From UBA7683 sp964643895 (GTDB lineage: Bacteria > Patescibacteriota > Saccharimonadia > Saccharimonadales > UBA7683), in contig CAZXUE010000034.1 of NCBI GenBank assembly GCA_964643895.1, positions 1 to 5,881 on the forward strand: 5,881 nucleotides of DNA, read 5' to 3'. Under the pieces are notes generated by a model. The model did no database searches. It worked only from the letters and a program-made list of their open reading frames with translations, and was not told where the DNA came from. A program made the translations under genes and the position numbers. Below are positions 5,592 through 5,881 of the stretch, piece by piece. Every line of letters begins with the position of its first letter. Position 1 is the stretch's first letter.

Positions 5592-5881
5592 ATGAAACAC
5601 TTGCGACTAAGTGAAAAAACCAAAGATAGAATACTCAACGCAGCCTTAGTAGGTTCACTTCTCTTGCTTGCCAGCGGATATGTGCGTCCGCAAACCATGC
5701 GTCCACCGGCGCAGCCAACCTCTGCAAGTACGACAGTACATACCTTACGTCAACTGCCACCAACAGAGGCTCAACCTTACAAAGAGCTCCCCCTCGTTCA
5801 ACAGGCTTCTGTAGCACAATCTCCACAGCAAACGTCGTCTCAACCATCAGCCGTAACCGCCGCAAGCGGCAGTGGCACGAG
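5592..5881 (+). CDS. Membrane-anchored or secreted Pro/Gln/Ser/Thr-rich protein, 3' end outside the window
   Basis: An open frame from ATG 5592 to the window edge gives 96 complete codons with no stop. A charged N-terminus (MKHLRLSEKTKDR) is followed by one hydrophobic segment (about 14-31, ILNAALVGSLLLLASGYV). A long low-complexity stretch rich in Pro, Gln, Ser, Thr and Ala then runs to the cut. This is the form of a type II membrane anchor or uncleaved signal followed by an extracytoplasmic linker. There is no lipobox cysteine, and no clear AxA cleavage site after the hydrophobic core. The functional domain, perhaps cell-wall binding or hydrolysis, would lie downstream and cannot be judged. 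The strong AGGAGG at 5579-5584 supports both reality and start. Confidence 0.8.
   Translation, partial: MKHLRLSEKTKDRILNAALVGSLLLLASGYVRPQTMRPPAQPTSASTTVHTLRQLPPTEAQPYKELPLVQQASVAQSPQQTSSQPSAVTAASGSGT

Noticed and set aside
5844..5875. GC-rich dyad GCCGC/GCGGC near the right edge.
   Set aside because: The 2-nt loop is too tight for a stable hairpin, and it lies within a Ser/Gly/Ala-coding linker, so codon composition explains it.

Overview
This window reads as chromosomal DNA from a small-genome bacterium. I favour the Patescibacteria/CPR, possibly Saccharibacteria, at roughly 50% confidence. The basis is compact gene packing, a divergent TypA, a minimal MgtC-like protein, mostly unnamed small proteins, and starts placed directly behind -10 boxes. 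All genes read through with the standard code, and TAA, TAG and TGA all serve as stops. No phage, transposon, CRISPR or other obvious mobile gene is present. A taxonomic call would need a protein search that I cannot run.

Layout, left to right. A tRNA-Gln(CTG) gene with an encoded CCA lies on the minus strand (47-120), with a good promoter at 140-168. A composite inverted repeat (164-225) separates it from rarA, an AAA+ replication-fork maintenance ATPase, also on the minus strand (233-1402). From the rarA start region a three-gene plus-strand unit runs divergently: a small coiled-coil protein with four 11-residue repeats (1445-1912), a DUF1697 protein (1914-2459) and a serine alpha/beta hydrolase (2459-3043). 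These three are packed with a 1-nt gap and a 1-nt stop/start overlap. A 166-nt regulatory-looking interval (3044-3209) precedes typA/bipA (3210-5033), a ribosome-associated GTPase. Next come a short MgtC/SapB-type membrane protein (5071-5499) and the N-terminus of a membrane-anchored, Pro/Gln/Ser/Thr-rich surface protein that runs off the window (5592 onward).

The genes fall into core functions (tRNA, RarA, TypA) and accessory or envelope functions (hydrolase, MgtC-like protein, surface protein). TypA next to an MgtC-like protein suggests a stress-related neighbourhood, but mgtC has its own perfect -10 box, so co-regulation is only inferred. The most distinctive features are regulatory. Three genes have a -10 box only 6 nt upstream of the start codon and no Shine-Dalgarno sequence, which predicts leaderless mRNAs. 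The rarA and coiled-coil promoters physically overlap. The typA leader carries two inverted repeats laid over promoter elements and a terminator-like hairpin. I did not find convincing evidence of a wholly new biological system. The best candidates for follow-up are the coiled-coil/DUF1697/hydrolase operon and the typA leader.
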